Below, in pieces: positions 1 through 8,487 of a stretch of 64,000 nt of DNA. Numbering within the stretch: position 1 is the first letter of the stretch; the number at the start of each line of letters is the position of its first letter. A program made the translations under genes and the position numbers. Origin of the DNA: Haloarcula regularis (GTDB taxonomy: Archaea > Halobacteriota > Halobacteria > Halobacteriales > Haloarculaceae); assembly GCF_029338315.1 (NCBI RefSeq), contig NZ_CP119794.1, positions 3,038,001 to 3,102,000 of the forward strand, in the 5' to 3' direction. Under the pieces are notes generated by a model. The model saw nothing but the letters and a program-made list of their open reading frames with translations. It did not search any database and had not been told where the DNA came from.

Positions 1-1885
1 TCAGGGAACCGCCGGTCCGGTTCCGAACCACCTGTCCGAGCGTCTCGCCGGCACGGCTTCGCCGGCGGGCTCGCTCGTCGAGTCGGCGTTCGACCGCGTC
101 CAGGTACGCGATGCGGGCTGCGACCCTGGCTTTCTCGGCCGTGCTCCCGTACGCCTCGGGGACGGCGGTCAGCTTCTGACGCCGCTCTGTCACCCGCTCG
201 CGGAGTCGTCGCGCGGGATTCGTCTCGAACGTGCCGACGGTCCCTCGCTTTGCCGAGACGGAGACGTTGTGCAGGCGCTCGCGGAGGGCGGCGAGGTCAC
301 GGTACACCCACGCCCGCAGTCCGCCGGGGCGCTCGCCGTAGACGGTGATCGCCGCCGTCTCGAGGTCACCGCGCACGGCCCGTTTCGCGAGGGCGTCGCT
401 GCCGCCCGCCCGACGCACCAGGTGTCGCTCGGCCCTGGCCGCGACGTCTGCGAGGTTCGGACCCGAGAGGGGGCCGGCGCCGCGCTCGTGGGCCGTCCGT
501 ATCGGCCGTGGCGGTGCGACCGATTCGCCCTCGTGGCGACCGAGGACGGCGACGGACACGTGCCAGCGCTCGGTGCTCGTCGTCGCCGTCGTCCGTGTCT
601 CGTTTCCGTTCTCCCAGACGGCCGTCCGGGCGTACTCGCGGACGACGAGACGGCCGAACTCCTCCAGCGCGTGCCAGCCGTCCGGGTCGTCGACGGTCGC
701 ACTCGCCGTCCCGGCAACCCTCGTCCGCCTGGTCGTCTCCTCGTCGACGAGCGTCCAGTCGGTTCCGGGCGACGGCGGCCGACCGGGCCGCCCGCCGCTG
801 ACGCGATCGGTGGCCGCGGCGAGTCGGACCTCGACCCCGTAGGCCTCGCGGAGCGTCCGATCGAGCTGTCCCGGGGCCGCGACAGCGCGGAAGGCCTCGA
901 CCGCAGTCTCGTCGAGCCCGACCCGCACCGGCGTCTCCGGGTCCGGCGCGCCCGTCGGCCGGTCCACGGTGCTGATGGTTTCGGCCGCCGGCCGGTACTC
1001 GGTCCTGTCGAGCACGCGACCGGCGAGCGTCGCCCCACCGCTCCCGCGAATCACGTCTTCGACGCCGGTCACGGCCGTCGCCTCGGTGAGCGCCCGGCGG
1101 CCGTCGGGGTCGCTCCGGCCGATCGTCGACCGCTGGACGCCCAGCAGCGCCCCGTTCGTGGCCAGTGCGACGTGGCGGTTCGCGACGACGTTCTCGATGG
1201 GCGCGCCGCCGTACTGGGCGTAGCCGCGCGCCCACGCCATGGGATAGAGACGCGCTGTCAGGCGCCGGCTCAGCCCGGGACTCCCGAGGCCGGCGTTCAG
1301 TCGCCGCTCGTAGGCCGCCACCCGGTCGTGGACTAGGAGAACGGGCGTCGGCACGACCACGCTGGGCGATAGGACGCGGGTCGTGACGGTCCGCCCGCCT
1401 CGTCTGACGGTGAGCGTGACGTTCTCGACCGTCGCGCGCGTCGCGGTCCCGTTCGGGCCGGCCCGGACCAGATGGACGCGCTCGATGGCTTCCCGGACGT
1501 CGCTGGCGTTCTCGATCGGGGGCACCCCCGCCGTCGCCGTGACGCCCTCGCTCGTCTCCGACACGCCGGCGAGTCGCTGCCTGACCTGCAGGTACGCCCG
1601 CAACCGGAGCGCGTCGCGGAACGGCATCGACTCGTTCAGCGCCCGGCCGACGGTGGTGTCGGCGGGCCGGATCACCGGGTTGGACGCGGCACGGTGGGCG
1701 GCCGCCGCCACGCCCGTCCGGACGGCCGTCTGCGTCTCGGCCGTCGTCTCGTCGAGGACCCGCTCGACTGCCGTCTCGGTCGGTGGCGCGGTCGGTGCGA
1801 GCGTCGGCGCGAGCGAGAGGCTGCTCACGAGCAGCAACACGCCCAGCAGTGCGAACGGGACTCGGCCGCGCGTGTCGGCGATCAC
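1..1885 (-). CDS. Large single-TM pseudopilin-like protein (DUF7286-type), 3' end outside window
   Basis: The reading frame runs off the left edge, so the C-terminus is missing; about 628 residues are visible. The GTG start at 1885 overlaps the TGA of the preceding gene in a GTGA junction, which fixes it. The N-terminus has a short polar stretch, then about 20 hydrophobic residues (FALLGVLLLVSSLSLAP), then a long extracytoplasmic region rich in Thr, Arg and Asp. It is the last visible gene of the eight-gene pilus/secretion-like operon. I assign the family from memory of haloarchaeal clusters. Its size and membership in a set of four single-TM proteins suggest a large minor-pilin (GspK/TadG-like) role, but this is inference with no diagnostic motif. 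Confidence 0.75.
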   Translation of the reverse strand, partial: MIADTRGRVPFALLGVLLLVSSLSLAPTLAPTAPPTETAVERVLDETTAETQTAVRTGVAAAAHRAASNPVIRPADTTVGRALNESMPFRDALRLRAYLQVRQRLAGVSETSEGVTATAGVPPIENASDVREAIERVHLVRAGPNGTATRATVENVTLTVRRGGRTVTTRVLSPSVVVPTPVLLVHDRVAAYERRLNAGLGSPGLSRRLTARLYPMAWARGYAQYGGAPIENVVANRHVALATNGALLGVQRSTIGRSDPDGRRALTEATAVTGVEDVIRGSGGATLAGRVLDRTEYRPAAETISTVDRPTGAPDPETPVRVGLDETAVEAFRAVAAPGQLDRTLREAYGVEVRLAAATDRVSGGRPGRPPSPGTDWTLVDEETTRRTRVAGTASATVDDPDGWHALEEFGRLVVREYARTAVWENGNETRTTATTSTERWHVSVAVLGRHEGESVAPPRPIRTAHERGAGPLSGPNLADVAARAERHLVRRAGGSDALAKRAVRGDLETAAITVYGERPGGLRAWVYRDLAALRERLHNVSVSAKRGTVGTFETNPARRLRERVTERRQKLTAVPEAYGSTAEKARVAARIAYLDAVERRLDERARRRSRAGETLGQVVRNRTGGSL

Positions 1886-2754
1886 GGCGACCACGTCCTG
1901 ACCGTGATGTGGACGGTCTCCGTGTCGATGGCCGCCGCGGCCGCCGCCGGTGACTCGAAGCGGGCGCGCAGGTCGGCAGTCAGCAGGTCCGTCAGCGCCA
2001 CCGTCAGCATGCGGTTCGTCGTCGCCACGGAGTGGTCCTCGATGTCGAGTGAGTCTACACCGGCGACCCGACCGACTCGCCGGTAGCGGCGAGCGACCAC
2101 CGCGTCGTCCGGATAGTCCCCCTGGAGCGCGACGCGGGCCCGGTCCGAGGGAAAGAGCCCGTCGACGACCGTCCTGGCGACGGCGCGTGCGGCGCCGCGG
2201 TAGCCGCCCCCTCGTGTTGCTACCCGTGCGCCGCTCGTCGCGTTGCCCAGGCCGCTCGCGACGGTGACCGTGGCCGCGCGGACGTCGGCCGACGCCGGCG
2301 GTCGCGGACCGAGCCTGAACCTGCCCGTCACCGGCGCGCCGGGATACGGGGCCCACGTCACACGGACGCTCGTCCGGTAGCGCCGGTCCGCGAGTCGTCG
2401 CTCGACGGTCGCACCGACCTGCTGTTCGAACCGCCGGCCCGCGAGCGAGACGCGCGTCCCGTCGACGCGGACGCGACTCATCGCTGCCTCGCCGAGCAAC
2501 GCCGTGAGCGTCCCGTGAGCGGTCCGCTGGCGCCTGGCCGACGCGTTTCCGACCCACGACGGTTCCGGGCCCGGGACGACGAGTTCGTAGTCGACGGTGG
2601 CGGTGCTGGTCGCGAGCAGCTCCGCCCGCTCGCTCGCGGGGTTCCCGGCCGCCGGGGCCTCGACGGTGGCTCCCCCGACGAGTGCCGCGGCCCCCGCACC
2701 GACCAGCAGCAGGAACAGCGTCACGTCCATGACGGTACTCGTCGCGCGCGTCAT
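1882..2754 (-). CDS. Single-TM pilus-operon protein (DUF7284-type)
   Basis: 290 residues. The ATG at 2754 sits in an ATGA overlap with the stop of the upstream gene, so I prefer it to a longer in-frame start at 2868. A TM segment lies at about residues 9-30 (VTLFLLLVGAGAAALVGG), with the rest predicted outside the membrane. The remainder is Arg/Ala/Val-rich with no catalytic motif I recognise. Both gene junctions overlap by 4 nt, so translation is probably coupled with its neighbours. It is likely a structural, pseudopilin-like component of the machine driven by the ATPase at 5325-7181. The function is inferred from context only. Confidence 0.75.
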   Translation of the reverse strand: MTRATSTVMDVTLFLLLVGAGAAALVGGATVEAPAAGNPASERAELLATSTATVDYELVVPGPEPSWVGNASARRQRTAHGTLTALLGEAAMSRVRVDGTRVSLAGRRFEQQVGATVERRLADRRYRTSVRVTWAPYPGAPVTGRFRLGPRPPASADVRAATVTVASGLGNATSGARVATRGGGYRGAARAVARTVVDGLFPSDRARVALQGDYPDDAVVARRYRRVGRVAGVDSLDIEDHSVATTNRMLTVALTDLLTADLRARFESPAAAAAAIDTETVHITVRTWSP

Positions 2755-3140
2755 CGCCACACCCGGACCGTGAGACGACCACGTCGAATCGCTCCCGGTC
2801 CCAGCCGGACGCTCACCACGCGTGTCGCCGTGTCGGCAGCGGGCGGCGGCGTCGGCCCGACAGCCCACCGCTGTGCGCTCTCTAGAGTCACGTTCCCCTG
2901 GTATCCCGACGGCATCGCTTCGCGCACGCTCGCGAGCCGCCCGGGCGAGACGATCCCAGCCGGCGCGAGGTGCCGCTCGACGGCGTCCGCGGTGGCCGCG
3001 GCCCGGTTTCGCGTCCCCGTCGCGTCCGCCACGGCCTCGTCGAGGACGCCCGCGTACAGCGACAGGCCGAGCGCGACGGCCGTCACGGCGACCAGCGCCG
3101 CCGTGGGCGCAATCGCGCCCCTAGCCGACGAGCGTGACAT
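2751..3140 (-). CDS. Short single-TM pseudopilin-like protein (DUF7285-type)
   Basis: 129 residues. After a short Arg/Ser-rich head (MSRSSARG) comes a hydrophobic segment at about residues 10-31 (PTAALVAVTAVALGLSLYAG) and a small outer domain. This charged-head plus hydrophobic-helix plan resembles TadE/TadF or pseudopilin proteins. The acidic residue typical of many pilin-like heads is not seen here (RGAIAPTAAL). The start overlaps the 3' end of the upstream gene by 20 nt, and the stop overlaps the next start by 4 nt. The role as a minor pilin is inference. Confidence 0.72.
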   Translation of the reverse strand: MSRSSARGAIAPTAALVAVTAVALGLSLYAGVLDEAVADATGTRNRAAATADAVERHLAPAGIVSPGRLASVREAMPSGYQGNVTLESAQRWAVGPTPPPAADTATRVVSVRLGPGAIRRGRLTVRVWR

Positions 3141-3582
3141 CGATCCCCCTCCAGACGACGTGTCTGACGGTCAGTCGGTCGGGCGCCGGACGCCATCCGT
3201 CGGTGGCTGCCGCGCCCCGGCGCACCGCTCGCTTGAACGCCGTCGGCGACGTGAAAACCTGCCCGGGTGCCCCTTCGCTGAGCACATGGCTGAGCGGCCC
3301 GGTCCCGACCGGTACCGCTCGCCGCGTGAGCCGTGCGTGGGCCGTCCCGCCGTCGTTTCGCAGTTCGAGTCGTCGCCCGTCCAGGCGCCACGACTCGGCG
3401 GCTACCGGTCGCCGGCGGACCGACCCCGACGGGCTCGTCGTCACTTCGTCGATGGTCGCTGCCATCCCCGCGGCGTCGGGCGGCGCCGTCGTCGGCACGT
3501 TCCCGACGACGCCGAGCACGGCGACGGCGACGGCGCCGAGTGCCATCCAGAGCAACAGCGTATCGACCGGTGTCTCGAACAC
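3121..3582 (-). CDS. Single-TM pilus-operon protein (DUF7283-type)
   Basis: 153 residues. The N-terminal TM helix lies at about residues 8-28 (LLLWMALGAVAVAVLGVVG), followed by an outer domain with a pattern suggesting beta strands. It lies 33 nt after the PilC/GspF-like gene and overlaps the next gene by 20 nt, so it belongs to the same transcript. It is one of four consecutive small or medium single-TM proteins that may form a pseudopilin-like tip or filament complex. No enzyme motif was found. Confidence 0.72.
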   Translation of the reverse strand: MFETPVDTLLLWMALGAVAVAVLGVVGNVPTTAPPDAAGMAATIDEVTTSPSGSVRRRPVAAESWRLDGRRLELRNDGGTAHARLTRRAVPVGTGPLSHVLSEGAPGQVFTSPTAFKRAVRRGAAATDGWRPAPDRLTVRHVVWRGIDVTLVG

Positions 3583-3615
3583 GGCGGTTCTGGTCCCGCT
3601 CTCGGATATAAACCT

Positions 3616-5328
3616 TCAGACGACCAGCCGGGTCGCGAGGACGGCCGCCACGTACGTCGCCGTCGCCGACAGGAGTGTCGTCCCGACGCGGTACCCCACG
3701 CGCGCCCTGTCGACCCCGTATCGCAACCCGGTCGAGAGCGCCGTCAGGACGGCCGCGAGGACGAGGACGTACCAGCCGACGACGAGGCCCACCGACTCGA
3801 CGGGCGGCCCCCCGAGGGGGCCTGCGGTCCCCATCGTCCCGGCGAGCGCGACGGTCGCACCAGCCACGAGCGGCCCGAACAGGGCAGCCGTGTTCGACAG
3901 CGTCCCGGTGACCTGAGCCAGGTCGCGGCGCAGGTCCCGCTCCACGCTCCGGAGCGCCGACAGGTGCTCCCCCAGTGCCGAAAGCGAGTCTGCAGCGGGC
4001 GGCCCGATAGTCGCTGCGGCCCCGAGCAACGTGGCTGCCTGGCGCGTCCGTGGACTCGGGACCGCCGCGAGCGCGCCCCGGTGAGCCAGGAACGCCGTCT
4101 CGACGTCGACACCCAGGACCACCTGTCGCGCTGCGGCCTGCTCGAGTATCCCTGCCAGTGGGTCGGACTGTGTCTCGGCGATGTCGGCGAGGGCTGCTTC
4201 GACCGACTGGCCGCGGTCGACCCGGTCGGCGACGGCCGTCAGGGCGTCCGGGAGGCCGCGCTCGATGGCGGTCACGCGCTCGCGGACCCCTCGCGCCGGT
4301 CGGTAGTGGACGACAAGTGCGGTCCCGAGACCCGCTCCCAGGACGACGACCGGAACCGCCCACGCCAGGCCGATGGCGTGGACGACGGCACCGGCGGCGC
4401 CACTAGCACCGATGCCTGCGCCCGCCGCTCGTCGGCGCCCGTCCGGGACGGCAGGGTGGCTGTGTGGCACCGCTGGGGTCGGGAACGCGACGGGGCGCTG
4501 GCAGAGAAGCCACCCGCTCGCGAGACAGAGCGCAGCCGGGAGGACCACCCCGTAGGCAGCGACGAGCAGCGGCGTCCCCACCGGGACGCCGGCCGCGCTC
4601 GCCGCCGGGAGCATCGAGACCAGCGCCAGCGGCAGCAGGACGCCGAACGCGTAGAGCCCCGTGGCCGGCGCACGGAGCTCGGCGGCGAACGCACTCGTCT
4701 CATGGCGTACTCCCTCGAGGACACACTGGCGGGCGGCTGCGAGCGTCGCCGTTCGTTCGGCCGGTGGTCGGGCGGTCGCCCGCTCGATTCGCTGGATCGC
4801 GTCCGTGAGCGCCGGCACCGACTCGTCCCACTGGCTGGCGAACGCCTCCAGCCCACTCCGTGGCGTTCCCGCTGCACGTCGAGCGTGGGCGGCGAGGGAG
4901 TCGGCGAGCGGCCGGTCGGTGGCCCGCGTGGCGAATTCCGTCGCCCGCTCGCTGCTCCCCCACAGCGCCGCCCCGAGGGTGAGCATCGTCACCAGCGACG
5001 GCGCGGCGCCCAGCATCCGGAGGCGTTTCGCCCGGGCCACGACGGGGACGCCGTACCGGACGGCCAGGACGAGTCCCGACGATGCAAGGAGTGTCACGAG
5101 GCCGGCGACGGCGACGAACGGAGCGACCCCGAGCGCGACGAGCATCACTCCGACGAACGTTCCGACCGTCGCGACGGTGTACGCGGCCGCGAGCAGGGAC
5201 GTCGGCCCCACCGGCAGCTGGAGCAGGTCACAGCCCCGCCGAAACGCGGGCGGGACGTCGACGGACCACGGCCAGACACTCGCACACGGTTCCACGACCC
5301 GCAGGAGCAGGCCGGCGCTCCCGCTCAC
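3616..5328 (-). CDS. Type II secretion/pilus assembly inner-membrane protein (PilC/TadC/GspF-like)
   Basis: 570 residues. This polytopic membrane protein has hydrophobic pairs near residues 45-95, 217-260 and 305-340 and a C-terminal group at about 455-570. Two cytoplasmic helical regions between them match the duplicated layout of archaeal GspF/TadC proteins. Such proteins anchor the assembly ATPase and transmit its motion to the growing pilus. The ATG at 5328 overlaps the stop of the ATPase gene (ATGA), the usual pairing of PilB and PilC partners. Haloarchaea carry several such pairs (adhesion pili, archaellum and orphan systems); this one is tied to uncharacterised single-TM proteins. Confidence 0.88.
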   Translation of the reverse strand: MSGSAGLLLRVVEPCASVWPWSVDVPPAFRRGCDLLQLPVGPTSLLAAAYTVATVGTFVGVMLVALGVAPFVAVAGLVTLLASSGLVLAVRYGVPVVARAKRLRMLGAAPSLVTMLTLGAALWGSSERATEFATRATDRPLADSLAAHARRAAGTPRSGLEAFASQWDESVPALTDAIQRIERATARPPAERTATLAAARQCVLEGVRHETSAFAAELRAPATGLYAFGVLLPLALVSMLPAASAAGVPVGTPLLVAAYGVVLPAALCLASGWLLCQRPVAFPTPAVPHSHPAVPDGRRRAAGAGIGASGAAGAVVHAIGLAWAVPVVVLGAGLGTALVVHYRPARGVRERVTAIERGLPDALTAVADRVDRGQSVEAALADIAETQSDPLAGILEQAAARQVVLGVDVETAFLAHRGALAAVPSPRTRQAATLLGAAATIGPPAADSLSALGEHLSALRSVERDLRRDLAQVTGTLSNTAALFGPLVAGATVALAGTMGTAGPLGGPPVESVGLVVGWYVLVLAAVLTALSTGLRYGVDRARVGYRVGTTLLSATATYVAAVLATRLVV

Positions 5329-7181
5329 GGCGCCGACCCCGCACTGTCGTCCGCACCGGTGCCCTCGCCACGGTGGCGTTTGAACGTCCCCGTTCGGTCG
5401 TCGACAGTCGCCAGCACGGACTCGTAGGACTCACCCGGGCCCCGAAGCGCGTCGACCAGGTGGCTCGTGCCCCGGGCGAGTCGACCCGTCGCGGTCGCCG
5501 TCTCGCCGTCGCGCTCGTAGAGCGTCTCGAACCGGGCCCCGGACTCGGTCCCGACGACCTCCTGGACGCGCTCGACGCCGCGGCCCGCACTGGAGGTCGG
5601 CGGCGCGAGTGTCACCAGCAGGTCGGTCGCCGCAAAGGACCGTGGCGGCACCCCGAGGTCGGTGACGAGTCGTTCGCGGACCGCCTCGGCCCCGTCGCCG
5701 TGAATCGTCCCCAGGACAGCTCCGTCGCCGCCGCCGACGCGCATCGCCTCGTAGAGGACGCTCGCCTCCTCCCCGCGCACCTCGCCGACGACGAGCGCGC
5801 CCTCGCCGAGGCGGAGTGCTGTCCGCAGCGCCTCGGCCGGCGTCACCGAGGGGCCGTCGCCGGTGGTCGTCCGAAGCGCCTGGACGTCCCGTCCCGCGGC
5901 CTGCAGGTCGTCGACCGGGAGTTCCGGGGTGTCTTCGATGACGAGGGTCCTGATCGACCGGGGGAGTTCCCACAGGAGCGCGCCCAGGAGCGTCGTCTTC
6001 CCGGCACCGCGCGGCCCGGCGACGAGACATGCGCTCCCCCGCTCGACGGCCACCGACAGCAGCCCGGCCACGGCGGGCGGCATCGACCCGGCCGCGACCA
6101 GGTCCTGCAGATCCCAGCACTCCTCGTCCTGTGCGCGGAACGCGAACGCGAGGCCGTCGCTGACCGGTTCGGTGACCCCCGCCACCCGGACCTGTCGGTC
6201 GGCCACCGTCGCCGTCGCGTCCAGCGTTGGACTCGCCCGCGAGAACGACCGGCCGCTCGTCCGGCGGAAGGTGGACGCGAGCGCCCTGGCCCCCGCGTCA
6301 GTGAGGCGGACGTTCGTCCGGCGCGTCGCGCCGTCGACTCGCACGCGGAGCGCGTTCTCCGCGACCGGGGCGGTGGCGAAGACGTCCGAGACGCGCGGGT
6401 CGGCAAAGAAGTCCTCGAGGATGCCGAGGCCGGTTGTGTGTTTCGCCAGCACCGCTCCCACGGCCGCCGCCGTCTGGCCGTCCGCACAGACCGCTTTGGC
6501 CGCGAGTCTGGGGCTCGTCTGCTCGTCGCCGATGGCGCGTACCAGTCGCTCGTGTGCGCGCTGGAGCGCCGCCGTGGCCGACTCGTCGAACCGCTGTTCC
6601 CGTGGTTCGACGTGGTAGGCGTCCAGCCGACCGGACGGTGTCGCGTACCGTCTGACCACCGCGCCCGTCTCGAGGGGCTCGCGGTCCTGCAGCGTCGCGT
6701 CGGGCGGCGGCGCGGTGCCGACGCGCGCGTCGCTCACTGCGGGCCCGGTGTAACAGGAAAGCGCCCCGTCGTAGTCGTCGGCCCGCTCGGCCAGCAGCGT
6801 CAGTCCCGTCTCGGCGGCCAGGTCCGCGACGGTGCCGGTCCGCCCCGCCGCCTCGCTGGCCGCGGCGAGGGGATCGCGCTTCGCCCGGCGCGCTACCCGT
6901 TCGTCGACGGGCGCCACGCGGGTGGCGAACCGACCGGCGGCGACCAGGAGGGCCGCAGCGTCGTCACAGTAGGCACGCTCTGCCCCTTCCTGTTCGACGA
7001 CCACGCTGTCGACGTCGGCCCCCCCGAGCGCGTCGACCACCGTCGCCCGACAGGTCGGCGCTGTCGCGAGGGCACCCGACCCCGGACAGGCCGCAGCGTC
7101 GACGGTCAGGGTGTCCCGGTCGAAGGTGGCCGCACACTCGCACTCGGCCGCGGTTTCTGACCCGGGCGGCGTCTCACGCAT
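5325..7181 (-). CDS. Type II/IV secretion system ATPase (PilB/TadA/VirB11-like)
   Basis: 618 residues. The hexameric ATPase core is in the C-terminal half: Walker A GPRGAGKT at residues 389-396, a Walker B/Asp-Glu region ALVVGEVRG at 462-470, and the His box GTIHGD at 491-496. The N-terminus carries four cysteines (C14, C16, C32, C44) that could bind zinc, a feature of haloarchaeal members. The protein should hydrolyse ATP to extrude or assemble the filament. The start overlaps the end of the upstream gene by 8 nt and the stop overlaps the PilC-like start by 4 nt. No pilin or prepilin peptidase gene is visible here. Confidence 0.9.
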   Translation of the reverse strand: MRETPPGSETAAECECAATFDRDTLTVDAAACPGSGALATAPTCRATVVDALGGADVDSVVVEQEGAERAYCDDAAALLVAAGRFATRVAPVDERVARRAKRDPLAAASEAAGRTGTVADLAAETGLTLLAERADDYDGALSCYTGPAVSDARVGTAPPPDATLQDREPLETGAVVRRYATPSGRLDAYHVEPREQRFDESATAALQRAHERLVRAIGDEQTSPRLAAKAVCADGQTAAAVGAVLAKHTTGLGILEDFFADPRVSDVFATAPVAENALRVRVDGATRRTNVRLTDAGARALASTFRRTSGRSFSRASPTLDATATVADRQVRVAGVTEPVSDGLAFAFRAQDEECWDLQDLVAAGSMPPAVAGLLSVAVERGSACLVAGPRGAGKTTLLGALLWELPRSIRTLVIEDTPELPVDDLQAAGRDVQALRTTTGDGPSVTPAEALRTALRLGEGALVVGEVRGEEASVLYEAMRVGGGDGAVLGTIHGDGAEAVRERLVTDLGVPPRSFAATDLLVTLAPPTSSAGRGVERVQEVVGTESGARFETLYERDGETATATGRLARGTSHLVDALRGPGESYESVLATVDDRTGTFKRHRGEGTGADDSAGSAP

Positions 7182-7650
7182 CGGTGGCCTCCCGTGACTG
7201 TCCCCCCGTCAGTCGCCGGACGGTCACGACGGGCGCGCCGTCGTGGCCGGCCAGCTCGAACGCGAGCCTGTGGGTGCCGGCCGCCGCCAGCGTGAGTGCT
7301 CCACCGACGGGACGGAGCGGCGCGTCGACCAGCAGGTGCCGGCCGCGGTGGCCCGCCCCGACCTGCCAGGTCACGACGCCTCCCCCACCGCGCTCGCGGA
7401 ACGTCACCCGTTCGACGCCGGCACTGGTCAGCGACCGGCCGGGCAGGCGCAGCGTCGCCACCACTCGCGCGCTCGCTCCCTGGCCGGGGTCGTCCGCGGC
7501 GACCAGGTGCTCGAGTCGGTCAGACAGCGCCCCGAGTTGCCGTTCGAGCGTCGCGTCGGTTCGCTCGACGCCCGCCGCGGAGATCGCGGGCGTGCTCACC
7601 GCGAGCAGCGCCCCCGTCACGACGGCCGCCAGGACCAGGCGAACCATCAC
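7174..7650 (-). CDS. Exported protein of pilus-like operon (DUF7311-type)
   Basis: 158 residues. The N-terminus looks like a Sec signal peptide (VRLVLAAVVTGALLAVSTPA, then an Ala-rich cleavage region). The mature part is a small domain of alternating hydrophobic and charged residues, probably beta-rich, with no cysteines or catalytic motif. The start at 7650 lies in an ATGA overlap with the preceding coiled-coil gene, and the stop overlaps the ATPase start. It may be a periplasm-side or cell-surface accessory of the filament; this is inferred from operon context. Confidence 0.72.
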   Translation of the reverse strand: MMVRLVLAAVVTGALLAVSTPAISAAGVERTDATLERQLGALSDRLEHLVAADDPGQGASARVVATLRLPGRSLTSAGVERVTFRERGGGGVVTWQVGAGHRGRHLLVDAPLRPVGGALTLAAAGTHRLAFELAGHDGAPVVTVRRLTGGQSREATDA

Positions 7651-8282
7651 AGGTAGGCCCGTATCCGGGCGAGCACCCCGGGCTCGTCGGCCTCGTCCGG
7701 GTCGCGGTCGGACGCTCCCTCCGTGAGCGACGTGAGGCCGTCCGTGTCGTGACCGCCTCCACTGCCGGCCGGCGAGCTGTCGAACTCGGTGGCCTCCTGC
7801 GTGTGCTCCGGATGCCCGTCCGGGGGGCGGATTCCATCTGTCGCGTCACGGCGCTGGTCGACCGACTCCGGCCCGCGCTGTCCGGCCGATGTGTCTTCCA
7901 TCCCGTTCTGCTCGGTGACTGACTCGTCCGGTCCGCCCTGTCCAGTCGGCGCACCGTCACCCACCGGGGCGGACCTGCCCCGGCCGGGCAGCTCCTCGTC
8001 CAGTCGCCGTTCCAGTCGGTCGGTCGCGGCGAGGGCCGCGTCGGCGCGCTGTTCGACGTCCTCGTTGACCGAGCGGACGTTCCCGACGTACCCGCGGAGC
8101 GCCTGGGTCGCCGCCTCCAGTTCGGTCGTCTGGTCGTCGATGTCCGCGACGCGGTCCTCGAGCGCCCCGATGCGTGTCTCGAACTCAGCGAGTCCCGTCG
8201 CGTCGGGGAACTCGCTCTCGCCGTCGGTGACGGCCCGTTCGACCGTCCGGACGCGCTCTGCCAGCGTTTCGAGGTCGGTCAT
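7647..8282 (-). CDS. Coiled-coil protein, first gene of pilus-like operon (DUF7310-type)
   Basis: 211 residues, very acidic, with no signal peptide. Residues 1-105 have heptad-like Leu/Val/Ala spacing typical of a coiled coil. Residues 110-195 are low-complexity (Gly, Asp, Ser, Gln, Thr), and the C-terminus ends in a short conserved-looking hydrophobic tail, GVLARIRAYL. It is the first gene of the operon, transcribed away from mre11. A cytoplasmic scaffold or regulator of the ATPase is possible, but the sequence does not show it. Confidence 0.72.
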   Translation of the reverse strand: MTDLETLAERVRTVERAVTDGESEFPDATGLAEFETRIGALEDRVADIDDQTTELEAATQALRGYVGNVRSVNEDVEQRADAALAATDRLERRLDEELPGRGRSAPVGDGAPTGQGGPDESVTEQNGMEDTSAGQRGPESVDQRRDATDGIRPPDGHPEHTQEATEFDSSPAGSGGGHDTDGLTSLTEGASDRDPDEADEPGVLARIRAYL

Positions 8283-8304
8283 GGACGGGGGTGGTCCCGT
8301 CCCC

Positions 8305-8346
8305 GTACTTGAACCCTCGGCCGGGGCACTGCCGAGGGTTTATCGC
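8305..8346 (-). promoter_or_regulatory. Promoter region of pilus-like operon with perfect inverted repeat
   Basis: Read on the minus strand, a TATA-like TTCAAGTA lies about 27 bp before the ATG at 8282, consistent with a leaderless transcript. A second box, GATAAACC, lies further upstream. Between and over them is a perfect 9-bp inverted repeat, AACCCTCGG (8312-8320) and CCGAGGGTT (8332-8340), with an 11-nt spacer. Its position on the promoter suggests an operator or RNA hairpin. This is sequence-only evidence. Confidence 0.4.
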
Positions 8347-8487
8347 CTATCGGGGGGCAAGCGACGTCCGTGTCCGGAACCGACCAGACGACGGCGGCCT
8401 TGAGCCCTACCGTCGGGCGGCCGCCGGCGACCACTTTCACCGCGCTCGCGACACCTCTTTAGGCGGGGCTGGCGTACGCCACGGCAA

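Noticed and set aside
2515..7160. Very long open frames on the plus strand opposite the pilus operon
   Set aside because: They are antisense to well-supported overlapping genes with domain motifs and have the Arg/Pro-rich composition typical of GC-rich shadow frames.
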